A stretch of DNA of 64,000 nt, taken from Exophiala sp. HKRS030. Taxonomy: Eukaryota > Ascomycota > Eurotiomycetes > Chaetothyriales > Herpotrichiellaceae. The notes beneath the pieces were generated by a model. That model worked only from the letters and a program-made list of their open reading frames with translations, had not been told where the DNA came from and made no database searches. The number at the start of each line of letters is the position of its first letter. The first letter of the stretch is position 1. A program made the translations under genes and the position numbers. The stretch spans positions 7,812,001 to 7,876,000 of the forward strand of contig JAHWDD010000001.1 of the NCBI GenBank assembly GCA_023897205.1. Reading direction: 5' to 3'. Shown here one piece after another: positions 12,001 through 18,400 of the stretch.

Positions 12001-12826
12001 CGAGTGGTCCGTCTCTTGCCAATAGAACACCTCCAACATCTGCAGTGCATGGGCTTAGATCCAAAGGGCTGAGGAGTCGTTTTGTAGGTGATGGTGGAGA
12101 CCGCTGCCACTCATTTTCGACGTCCGCAAACGCACGGAACAGACGAGTCCATCTCTGTTCCTCCCACAGTTTTAGAACCCTATAATCAATTGCTCGTCCC
12201 TCCCACTGACCCAGGATGGCATTCGTACCCACGTATCGATGCACAAACTCCTGAGTTAGCGCATCGGCAAGGCGGATAATCCTGCAATAACATTGCACTG
12301 CAAGATATCTGATGGCGGGGGCTTCGTGGTGAAAAAGTTGGAAGAAGAAAGTGGGGCTTACGACCCCAGTGAGAATGTCCCGATCGTAAGAAAGCAAACG
12401 AAAGAGAGCGAGCAGCAGCAACTGCCAGTTGTCCTCGTTGATTCCCGCCAGTTCAAGTTTTGAGATGGAGAAGAGTTGTTGTAGATTCTCCAGTTGCAAC
12501 GCCTGCTTCACATGTGGACGCACGTAAGTGGCAAGAGGTAACACTCGTCCAAGTGATGAGAGAGTGAGGATATTTTGGTCAATGGTTGATAATTGGGAAG
12601 GTGAAAGCCATCTAGCCACCAAGTCTGGGAGCAGCGGCCTGTAAAGCGGTATCAAAGTGTCTGAAAATTGTGACAAGCGTGTAAGTTCGCCGAGAGAGTC
12701 GAGATATCGTGACCCGGTAGACTCAAGGATAAGCGATCGAAGTTCTGTCGGCAGTGTCTCGAGGTATGACGCCTTTGTCTCAATCTGTGCATCGGCCCAT
12801 GAGCAGTACACTGCTATGTTTTCCAT
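1..12826 (-). CDS. MDN1: Midasin, giant dynein-like AAA+ ATPase of 60S ribosome assembly (C-terminal end missing at window edge)
   Basis: Midasin (Mdn1/Rea1) uses ATP to strip assembly factors such as Rsa4 and Ytm1 from pre-60S particles in the nucleolus and nucleoplasm. The frame opens at the ATG at 12826 (MENIAVYCSW) and stays open to base 1, giving 4275 codons without an intron. Six Walker A motifs lie in the same frame: GQSSSGKT (about residue 314), GETGVGKT (644), GPTSAGKT (1079), GETGCGKT (1365), GSPGVGKT (1746) and GASGSGKT (2050). Walker B-like stretches such as LLDEINLA, VLDELNLAPSD and LLDEMNLA follow each one. A long helical linker of about 1,700 residues comes next, then an Asp/Glu-rich tract from about residue 4005 to the window edge. 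The family is about 4,900 residues long, so the missing part should be the rest of the acidic tract and the MIDAS domain that binds substrate. Residues near 755 (KRRK) could be part of a nuclear signal. Identification is very secure. Confidence 0.97.
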   Translation of the reverse strand, partial: MENIAVYCSWADAQIETKASYLETLPTELRSLILESTGSRYLDSLGELTRLSQFSDTLIPLYRPLLPDLVARWLSPSQLSTIDQNILTLSSLGRVLPLATYVRPHVKQALQLENLQQLFSISKLELAGINEDNWQLLLLALFRLLSYDRDILTGVVSPTFFFQLFHHEAPAIRYLAVQCYCRIIRLADALTQEFVHRYVGTNAILGQWEGRAIDYRVLKLWEEQRWTRLFRAFADVENEWQRSPPSPTKRLLSPLDLSPCTADVGGVLLARDGPLEISSSIFVETPTAKRNLQQLGSCLLQSKPVLICGQSSSGKTTLVHEAARLLNKVSSMVTLHLNEQTDAKSLIGIYTSSSDGEAFRWQAGILTEAIQQGRWVLIEDIDRAPAEVMGVLRPVLESGELYLPNRKETIKPRDGFRIIATLRTGGRSSHILSSRGSWFMNSRIWCTAEIATYESVEIELLLRSRYSAAEPYIPTILQVHQQVQTLYKEDDNFKSLQGWSPSLRTLLTWTRRVHRRLQTAKQISGAMLEATKIEIFKDAIDCYGGYLNDLPRYQMVGSAIASQMGISPQQAIFVLEEGIVSISENTASLTIGRNVLNKTAARRRQHHSPPFALTTQAQTILERISAGISFSEPCLLVGETGVGKTTLVQHIASLVGQKLTVVNLSQQSEASDLLGGLKPVTTRSLVMPTVETFNTLFEDTFSTKRNESFTMALTKAVAKQNWARLIILWQEAIQLASDSLNSSSEPSTPDGTSHTSKRRKLATPKYDALRRRWADFANDFRRIQAHVEHDGKTHTFAFVEGRLVKAVREGEWLLLDEINLATSDTLDYIVSLLNNGDDGKPTLLLAEAGNITSVVAHPNFRIFGAMNPATDAGKKDLPPGLRSRFTEIYVHSGDDNVEDLTIIIRAYLGSQLASDKRAALDLARVYLGIRELNQDRRLTDGAGDIPHFSIRSLVRCLLYVQKHGASHGLRRAMYEGFAMSFFTVLSRASEAVASPVVEKHLLSSIKNKKAFWSQQPKFPHEDDFIAFKHHLVKKGRLTPDFQPHYIRTASVERNLLNLARAASMQRFPILLQGPTSAGKTSMVEYLAKLSGNKFVRINNHEHTDLQEYLGSYASDTDGRLLYKEGVLVDALRQGHWIVLDELNLAPSDVLEALNRLLDDNRELLIPETQEIVRPHPNFMLFATQNPAGLYGGRKRLSRAFRNRFLELHFDDIPEDELGTILEKRSQIAPTYCKEIVAVYKKLSLQRQSSRLFEQRNSFATLRDLFRWAARPVPDRQSLAHHGYMLLAERVRDSAERIVVKKTIEETMKVKIDEDVLYGLSAIPSSVQARNNIVWTYAMRRLFVLVTQALKNNEPVLLIGETGCGKTQICQTIAEAMGRPLNIYNAHTNTETGDLIGSQRPIRNRGELAQAVIDDWVSLAGSVPAAGEDTYEQAEQVVASFASLDKQNYNHELFERLRLSIGTYQSLFVWSDGSLVRSMRTGEHFLLDEISLADDSVLERLNSVLEPSRTILLAEKGSFDNLVVADPNFQFLATMNPGGDYGKRELSAALRNRLTEIWVPPLSKEADILPIIQKKLKYEGQQMAEMMIQFAVWFRQRFYSNTSTSIPLRDLLAWVDFVNCLSSPSKQISFIHGAAMVFIDSIGASPAGMISSGSTDVRKSRHECAKFLQSLVDVDVPGILQEVPELKLTQERLHVGPFSIPRIDISQRNTPDLVFEAPTTLRNIMRIVRALQMSRPILLEGSPGVGKTAIVTALAQASGKHLTRINLSDQTDLMDLFGADAPSQSEQVGRFSWRNGPLLNAMQSGGWVLLDEMNLASQSVLEGLNACLDHRHEVYIAELDKTFLCHPDFMLFAAQNPHHQGGGRKGLPASFVNRFTVVYADSFGEADLLEISRRKFPGVTEDNIRKVIKTVCAVEADLAQQSIFGQGGPWELNLRDVSRWLQLCQQYPTTDSLYHFGSIVTGRFRSEAQKALVTGASLGVSAPCSPESFYYNITTTSLQVGLSHLSRNRWFQPAKEPPKILSPTLLSAAKSAVTAIDHKWPIVLTGASGSGKTTLVRHLAALAGAHMVEFSMNADVDTIDLVGGFEQFDHHRDISKIWEDAITILSHFLSNIPDTVTDSLYEEVLKTWSFLASRKFDIGEFQTVLSAMSSHVPKLSALEVALAEIIRQSKEARSTFVWNDGLLVDAVERGFWLVLDNANLCNPAVLDRLNSLLEPGGKLVVSEQHESQGGDRTIEPHPDFRIFLTTDPRYGELSRAMRNRSLEIFLPTIVTSDEIVPLLQYPADAMISRLRYLCDADLMNTPKVIEACFDNLSASEAVMLRSKSDLLPVHHDSYMLLNELAETHSLSATPVGTQSNSLTGTDYMSEHHAQLLTLNEPYAMKIIKTTGYPTPDLFTRVWYTKRRVACIFADLRTAVKIGRSLPGKAQTVLQKSAIAAENGIAGPPATLGTFVKYVASQIQRSLDTEWRENVDFQLLDNTERVLTFIQQLIRLFGQKSVEFSLASGYLNLGMQISVSLLSNVSTLSSRQLASSFSKAMESLQEESAQALETGFSLQILWETLRPITATTEIQLLVQIGLEDLIIRFDEICLYLTQSRDSLSAVRSKLVGAYSSITTTEHPEVAFEALSQAVANLEQQILNKIPFKEHFGPIFDYVYQNIRLQTRTDQIHEWEGLAMFSPAARLQLPNPIDQSSAPNSLARLASIDSVILTDDSRIASRLCRQLISIESQPLGMLEYVKEELSCLVNITSSRTPDSVNAILALSNDVRNVVVAIMRAHFDLLSPRAKACFSAGGELDIREIGQIPREEVVAAGANEKNFRSEYINHIYHVLLMLNNPEGFDLEQLRVCLISLAISGLRMMAPEKPLDPSVQAQLSVELYDCRREELDSRIVGQRQFHQHAFGQHTSLVIRILEDELAGIGQRPPPPSVFRPKVTGLPQIQDVLVKISHLLARETPLDEWLSPNAAQRHAVNLRSIIDRLKKVDRAYDDFIKPITWFTQILLQGLEMRMSLPHPKAGTFGQELARHTPLLAPSPENLQYWPDPVNTTYGHTGRLQWLRHAGLATSVYSSHGPTRTFFVQSLVNVVDIFYIQWKAQLRRDQADSEVQSRYYAYRGDGEKDEEIEAREMLDIFPDFERESVQEKSLEQRNDARTTAIQVASLHQKFYKTQDSQDAIYEYLLDSMETMSKLDEDEVSTSNFSFLDALPAASLLMEKTLSSLQGRTQSTAFNIYTDSDTTQSVKLFDLVKHVQSRFHAIAEKWPEHAVPADVLSFCQAIMQLNLKEPVAKLLVAAEKLFEMISQWQSVASREWSVIEHVERLTALIVSWRRLELLSWSRLLDNEKKRHEDDAQAWYFVAYEAIVYNTIRIPAGTDVQPCCVELSETLEQFLRTTTLGQYSSRLNLLDDLRKTLADLAHHEQWLLPLHMCVANMVDHYRRYEQSIKEYLRTSRADIEKTLKEQVQLASWKDTNVTALRDSARRSHLKLFRVVKKYRTLLNQPVTIFKAPNLEFSLQGSSDLWQNSTESWSRDSLVAAARTICAEKLLDWATRPERLTDSIGAAKSIQRLYESVHVDFDLQLELASFREDLIESIKELKSQTPATSTDDNEAAVRHLQERKRRLFTDTVKAVTNMGIRRNLPTSELEKQSSAARVLALSPTDVSSSDIFHELLDAMSTSRASQANHSDDLTDGEINRSLGLLEGLLSVTINQRNSIGRTQRHLSKLSDTVVSLKALADESIASISFGDLSISQYEKMNQHITWLSEMIALSTRILSFQAQHANLDISKLLHDLQQSRDSLQVISKEFSEQSELPLGLTTTNAQKLYGECLKELAELKDIISTWQDQEPRIAALLSKLVPWTTQIPSTQNGVRNGISMLGVQEFDKRLRDSINQVFVALQDLPTLHKGFSSSVEDGGWLVKSDKAFDQTIKSLHFNTVGDAVQSLLDDLHCVKPEDFSIAIALVQVAAPIITQYYSVCDHVVRRQTASHSETCKLAIQLARSFTSLASEGFCRPSKSADAEEQSGKLESGTGLGDGEGAEDISKDVGDDEDLSELAQAEQGEKEEDGEMENAEDAVDMGNDELQGQTGDNEEQKSDDGEDDRSDGEEGDDIDEETGSVDDLDPTAVDEKMWDDMKKDSGEGKELKNDKAKGTKSDDQTAAEGETEDVEDMEGVEGEEEVEEDEGEGIERPEAENMDPHVEDENALDLPEELDFVGDDKADKDELSDDGMDDLSDIEGAPDETEKVEEVDGEHTNKSVDGDDTDAEVESDEEEPGGAAQDEEIMEDVT

Positions 12827-13595
12827 GGCTTCGTTTCCAATGCAGTTTCAATCTTGAGGCTTTGGTTCGTCCATCTGTACAATGCCCAAGAAGATCAGGC
12901 GAAAACATGCATACAACGTTGCCGTCACTCAAAAAAAAAGTTGTCTGGCCGAAAACGGTCTAGTACAACGAAGACCAGGCTGCACTAGGCGCTAATAGTC
13001 TTAGCTCTGCCACTCCAGACTCATGGCTTGGCACTGGCTGAAAATTTCCGAATGGCCGGTCCACAAGTCCTACTAGGTTAGAAGAGTATCGGAGCATGTG
13101 CACACATTTACACAGACGAGACAACGAGCGTCCCCACGACCTCGTAGATAATTCACCTGGAGGCTCATATTCTTAGTCTCAAATCATCACTTCTATCAGG
13201 CGCGGTTAATCAAGGTTATACTTTCATGAGGGTATACGAAATGTACATTGGTTCGATCGCTATCTACAGATAACATGGTGTATCTAACATGCCCATGATA
13301 TAACTTGAAAAGAGTCCGAAAATTGCCGGGCGGAGCACTGATGCTTTTACTGGAAGCCGCCAAGAGGATATGAATATCCGGCATCCTAGAAGATATGGTG
13401 CGTCGCCGAGCTTCTCAGCGTCGAGCAGGTCTTTGCTCATGCTCGGGCGTTTACTAATGGAATGATCAGTAAGGCCATTCGCACGCTGGCTAATGTCGTA
13501 CAAGGTGAAATCCAAAACATCAAAAGCTGTACTTGCTGGCTATGTAAACAAGATTGTACATGATGAAGAAATGGTATTAGAGGTCATTAGTGTCA
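12827..13595. other. Intergenic: MDN1 upstream region and 3' flank of the RING/vWA gene
   Basis: Both neighbours are on the minus strand, so this holds the 3' untranslated region of the RING/vWA gene and the promoter of MDN1. The short open frames here are unlike any family I know and have no signal or motif. I see no RNA gene. Confidence 0.6.
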
Positions 13596-16500
13596 TTACT
13601 CTTCGGTCAGTGCATCATCAACCGTTTCTCTCCATTCGCGTGAATACTCGGTCAGCCGTTTGACGCCAGCGACACGCTCAGCCCACGTCGATTCAGAGGC
13701 CGTTCGGAAGGTATAGGCACGTTGAGAAGATATGACACCTATCGCTTGGAGAACAGCTTTGCGAGAGTCGCGTGAGAAGACTGCAGGATGATTAATCCAT
13801 TCCAAGCTAGATTCGATATCAGCATCCAGGGCATTCATGATACTTTGGTCGACGCCAGAGTTGCGAGGGATAGGGGTGCTTGAGCTGGTGTCGGAGTGAG
13901 GACTATGATCACGTGCGTGATCTGGGGTCTCCGTTCGAGGGCTGTTCGGTTTCGCTGGAGGTGAGTGGCGCTTGTTGGTTGCATGGGATGCGCCTGGTGG
14001 CAGAGGAGGAAGGCCGCCTTTGCCCAAGCCTTTCAGGATTGTCCTCGTCTCGTTCAGGAGATGGTGTGCCCGTTCGTGTTGGCCTCGTGCGACTAGTGTC
14101 AGGGCTCGGGTCAGCATGTCCGAGGTCAATAATTCCATTCGTCGCTGAATGATGTGTGGATGGGGCGGAATGGGTGGTGTGGAAGGTCTGCCGTTCTGAC
14201 GAGTTTTTGGATTTGCGGGAAGCATGGTGATGGCAAGTAGAGATGGACGTGGCAGCTGCGTGATAGACCCATCGCGCAGGAGATCGCCGAAGGATAGATC
14301 GGCCTGGAGAAGGGGTAATTCCTCGACACTCTGTACACGCTGGTCTTCGTTGTCGAGAGAACCTCCCAGCGCCTCTAGCCCTGAAACGATGGATTCCCAG
14401 GGATCTTGTGGCGCGGGTTCCTGGGACGAGCCATCAGGATCGATCACTAGTTGAACGAGTATGTCTCTTTTATCCCCAAAATGTAAATCTCCGAGTGCAG
14501 CTTCTGCGTCTCTTCCGGTAGCTCTTTTTGTGGTTTGAAGGGCACCATTGATTTTAACAAATTTGGCGGGAGATCCTTCGGGCAGCTTGAGTCTAAGCTT
14601 CACATTCTGGTGAGAGATTGACTGAAGGGAGCCTAGCACCCCGGCAGCACATTCTCGAAGCATCATCCAGTCCTTGACATACAGGTATGACGCTTTGGTA
14701 CGGCTCGACAACTCGATCATGCTTTCCGGTTTGTGGGTGAGCCCCAAGCCAAAGGAGTAGATGCCCACTCTAAATCTCAAGTCAGATAGTTTCAAGCACG
14801 GATTGTAGGGATCACTTACTTGGCTGCTTCCGCTCTTTGGAACACGAATTCCACACTGTCACTTTCCGAGGTCGATGAGTCGCTGATCAGGAGGATGGTA
14901 GAGATAGGATTGGCAGCTTTGCGCTGCATGAGAAGATCCATGGCCACACTCGCACCTTCAACCACATCCGCGCGCAGACTCTTTTGGCCGACAGGCCGAA
15001 TTGAGTTCAGAACTTTATTCCACCCAGACCATGTCTTGCCAGTCATACCAACAACTGGTACTCCGCCTCCACTTGAACCGAAAGTCACCAAACCCATGCG
15101 GTCCCGATCACCCAGGTTATTGACCAGAAAACGTAGGGTGTCCTTCAGAAGGGTGATCTTGAGACCCTGCATGGAAGACGAGACGGGAATCACGACGACC
15201 ACGTCGATTGGTACATGTAGAGAGGGCGGAACCCGTCTTTCGGCCATGAGCTTGTGCATGGAGTAGTCTGTGGCAGCTGTTGTGGCCGACTTTGGTCCTC
15301 CATATGAAGAAGCCACTGAAGGCACACGTCTGACAGCTCGATTTTGTCGACCGAATTCTTCTTCATCGGTGCCAGAAGTGTCCTGTTCATAATCTGGGTG
15401 ATAACGAGGGGAAGGTTCGGTTGAGTGCAAGGCACGAAGCGATCGCTGCCATTGGTCGAGCTGACTCCTTTCGGCGAATTGCAAATGAAAGGTAGGTAGC
15501 TCAGCGACGGAGAGGTTCAAGGTCAGAATGTTCTCATCAGGAGACGCGTGGACTTGACGCAGATGTTTTTTGATCAAGATGGAACCTTTCAAGGTGCACC
15601 TGGACAGTTTGCGACCTGATTCGGTGACGACGGGGGTTTGTGCATTCTTTTTCTCTTTGACACAAATCAACATCTCTCCAAAGAGGTAGCACTCCAACTC
15701 CTGCCATGAGTGACGATCTTTTCCGACACGCACAATACCATGTAAGCGTAACGTGCCGAATCTCTGAAATTCGAGGCCATGCCAGTTGTCCACACGAATT
15801 CTAAGCTCTTCAGTAATTTCTTCCAGAACCTCGGGCGACTCGAAAAGCTCCAAAGACGGCTGAACCTCAGGTCTTGACTTGGCAGGAATACCAATGCCAG
15901 AATCCGATGGAAGCGCGGGGACAGGTGGAGTTGTCTGTGCTTCTTCAAAGTGCGGTTGCCATTTAGCCTCGGGTACTTCTATAGTGACCAGGCAGGTAAG
16001 TGTCTGTTGTTGGCGAGATCGGGTCAAGGTAGGGTACTCGCTACGGACAGTCACGGTCGGAAACGGGATTGGTTTCCTGTTGTCTCTTGTGTGAGAAGTA
16101 GGAACGGTGGTTTCCATGGCATGCAGATCATAGTCATGCTTGCGAGAATTTGCTTGCTCATTTGTGAAATCACTCGAAGCATTACCGCCACTGTCGGTTC
16201 GTGCGTGGTGCGGATTATATCCATGTGCTGGCGGTTGTTGGGAACCATGGTGCGAAGGAGGTGGCTGTGCTGGTTGTGAGGTCTGTGTTGCTGGGGTGGA
16301 TGGAGTTGCAGATTGGGCAGCCTGAGGTGTATAAGCAAGACCTAATCGTTCTATCCGAAGTCGTTGACTGTCTCGGCTGTCGCGATTCGAATTCTCCCTA
16401 CTGTGCCTTTGGACTCCATCTCGTGTACTCAGGTCATCATCCTGGGTAGTTTGTCGGTCCCACGGCATGGGGGTGTTGATGGTGCTCCGAGGTGGTGTCC

Positions 16501-17329
16501 CGTCCTTCTGGGAGACGGCTCGAACCATGTTGCTCAACTTATCTGTACAGCGATGAGCGAGAGTCAAGGAGATGGAGGATCAGGTGTCTACTTACTCAAA
16601 TCAAGGATACTCCCACCTCGGAAGGCATCCAGACCCAGAGGAGCTTCGCATGTCGGGCAGTACTGTGTGTCGGAATCCCTGATATACTCGTAGAAGCATG
16701 CTTCGTGGGCAACATGGCCACAGGAAAATTGTAAGACTCTTTCGCCTTTGAGGGTGTGCTCTAACAACTCCTCGCACGCAGCGCATTCTCCACCGACAAA
16801 AGTTCGATCTCGTCGAGAACGGGCACGGTCGGAGTCGAGCATGCCGGCCATAGGATTTCCAGCTCCGGGGATGCTTGCAGTGGGGGAGGGAGGAGCTCGA
16901 TGGTCCCGTGTTTGAGGTCGATGGTCGTTCGGGGTACGAGGTCGTCCGAGAGTGCCAGAGGAGATGCTGGACTGCTTGAAGCTGGGAGGTTTGGAAGCGC
17001 CGTTGACGGAGAAGCCGGCGCGTGTATTATATGTGCCGTTCCTGGCTCGAGAGGACTGATCTGGAAAGGAAAGACCATGTGTCAGTTCTGACTGTGCCAT
17101 GTCTTTGCACTCGAACAAAGCAGTGCTCTGGTGTTGCGAGGCGCAACTCCCCAGGTCCTTTGTGTGTGTGAGAAGTTGTCTTACAGAGCGCCACTTTGCC
17201 TGCTTCACTGCCACCAGTGGACTTGGATCGTGAACGAGGATGACGGTTGAGGAGGCCCAACTCGTAGAGGTTTTCGGTGGTCGCTCTCGACTGCTCGTCG
17301 TGGGTGAGAGGACGGTCGTGTTTGGTCAT
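13596..17329 (-). CDS. RING finger / PH-like / von Willebrand A domain protein, four exons
   Basis: Four exons join in frame: 17329-17185, 17060-16596, 16542-14820 and 14769-13596, with introns of 124, 53 and 50 nt. They encode 1168 residues. Exon 1 starts MTKHDRPLTHDEQS. Exon 2 carries a RING-type zinc finger (GGECAACEELL, then FSCGHVAHEACFYEYI and YCPTCEAPLG), suggesting E3 ubiquitin ligase activity. After a Pro/Ser/Gln-rich disordered stretch, exon 3 has a PH-like fold (from RVDNWHGLEF to DQWQRSLRAL) and then a vWA domain beginning VPIDVVVVIPVSSSMQG. In that loop the first Asp of the usual DxSxS metal site is Pro, so ordinary Mg-dependent ligand binding is doubtful. Exon 4 completes the vWA fold and ends in a helical, Pro-rich tail. 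The RING plus vWA layout resembles plant WAV3-type ligases, but I do not know a characterised fungal orthologue. Substrate and pathway are unknown. Domain calls are firm; the role is inference. Confidence 0.85.
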
Positions 17330-17746
17330 AGAAGAGATGCCCAGTTGGCAGTGCTCCTAGTGGTGGTAGCGGGCCAGCAATCTCATGAGAGCAATCCCAG
17401 GGTTAGGGACGATCCTCAGCCAAAAATGGAGCCAGAGATGGGTTGATTGCTACTGCTACCGTAGAACCACGTGGGGACGGTATGCCTTGACAGCTTTGTA
17501 TTTAGACCCGGTGGGTTCACGGAACAACGGGGACTGAAGAGCAAAAGAGTAGAGGCACCTGGGAGGCAGTTGGAGAGGTTGCAATGAAAGCCTTGTAACG
17601 ATGTTGGTGCCGAAGTGAGACTCGAAGTTGCTTGCTGAATTAGAGCAGAGAAACTGGTAATTTGTGGGTGCTGTAATATTAGTGGAGCGCGGTCGATGGA
17701 TGGTCGATGGATGAATGATTGATGGTCGGTGGTGGTCGATGGCCGC

Positions 17747-17767
17747 AGACCACAGACCACAGACCAC
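17747..17767. repeat. Tandem repeat AGACCAC x3
   Basis: Three exact copies of the 7-mer AGACCAC lie head to tail in the upstream region of the RING/vWA gene. They are preceded by a looser GTCGATGG/GATGGTCG repeat from about 17692. Confidence 0.85.
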
Positions 17768-17912
17768 AAACGATGCACTTGGTCTTCCCGGTGCCAGTGG
17801 TGAAAAGTCAAGACGCCGGACAGCGGGGTCAGCCAGCAGATCCATTCTTCTAACCTTCGGTGGCTTCTAAAATCCACGAGCCTGTTTTGCGTTGGTTTGC
17901 GTTGGAAAGGAA

Positions 17913-17948
17913 GTCAAAGAGGGTCAAAGAGGGTCGCAGAGGGTCACG
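17913..17948. repeat. Tandem repeat GTCAAAGAGG, 3-4 units
   Basis: Two exact copies of the 10-mer GTCAAAGAGG are followed by a variant GTCGCAGAGG and a partial GTCACGG unit. Confidence 0.85.
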
Positions 17949-18400
17949 GACCAGCAGGGGATATCCAAGGCACCCAGGGCTAGCACGAGGGTGGAGTTAG
18001 GTCACGACTCAGAAATGCTAGAGTCCGACCGGCGTCGTGGGTGCATGGCATGGCGCAACAGCGGACGGGTTCCATGCATGAGGACGAGCCTACCAGGGAA
18101 GTGCAGGTGCCATTGGCCAAGTGGCGCGCGCATTGGAACCCGCAGCGGATAGCAGGAAGTGCAGATACCGGTGGGTCGCCTCGTTAGGATCATCCCTGGA
18201 GCCCTTGGAGCAGGGGGGGGGAGGGGGGCGGATGGTGTTGCACTGGCTGCTCCGGGGAGGGGGGAGCTTACCAGACGCAGTCTTGTAAGCCTAGCGTAAA
18301 TAGCGTGAGGACTCGGTAGACTAGACGACTTGGAGTCTTGGGGCATTTGGGTCGATTTCCCACAGGCCAGGAGTCCTGGTAGTCCTGGGACCAGCCACGG

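Larger units (their letters stand above)
17330..18400. other. Upstream region of the RING/vWA gene with short tandem repeats
   Basis: This is the likely leader and promoter of the minus-strand RING/vWA gene. It contains several short tandem repeats, at 17747-17767 and 17913-17948, and a G9-A-G6 tract at 18213-18228 that could form a quadruplex on the plus strand. Open frames of about 130-150 codons at 17416-17877 (-) are repeat-driven and show no domain. I see no gene. Confidence 0.5.

Noticed and set aside
17416..17877. Two overlapping minus-strand frames of about 130-150 codons upstream of the RING/vWA gene
   Set aside because: They lie in a repeat-rich region (AGACCAC and GATGGTCG units), lack domains and would be a leader-like sequence for the gene at 17329.
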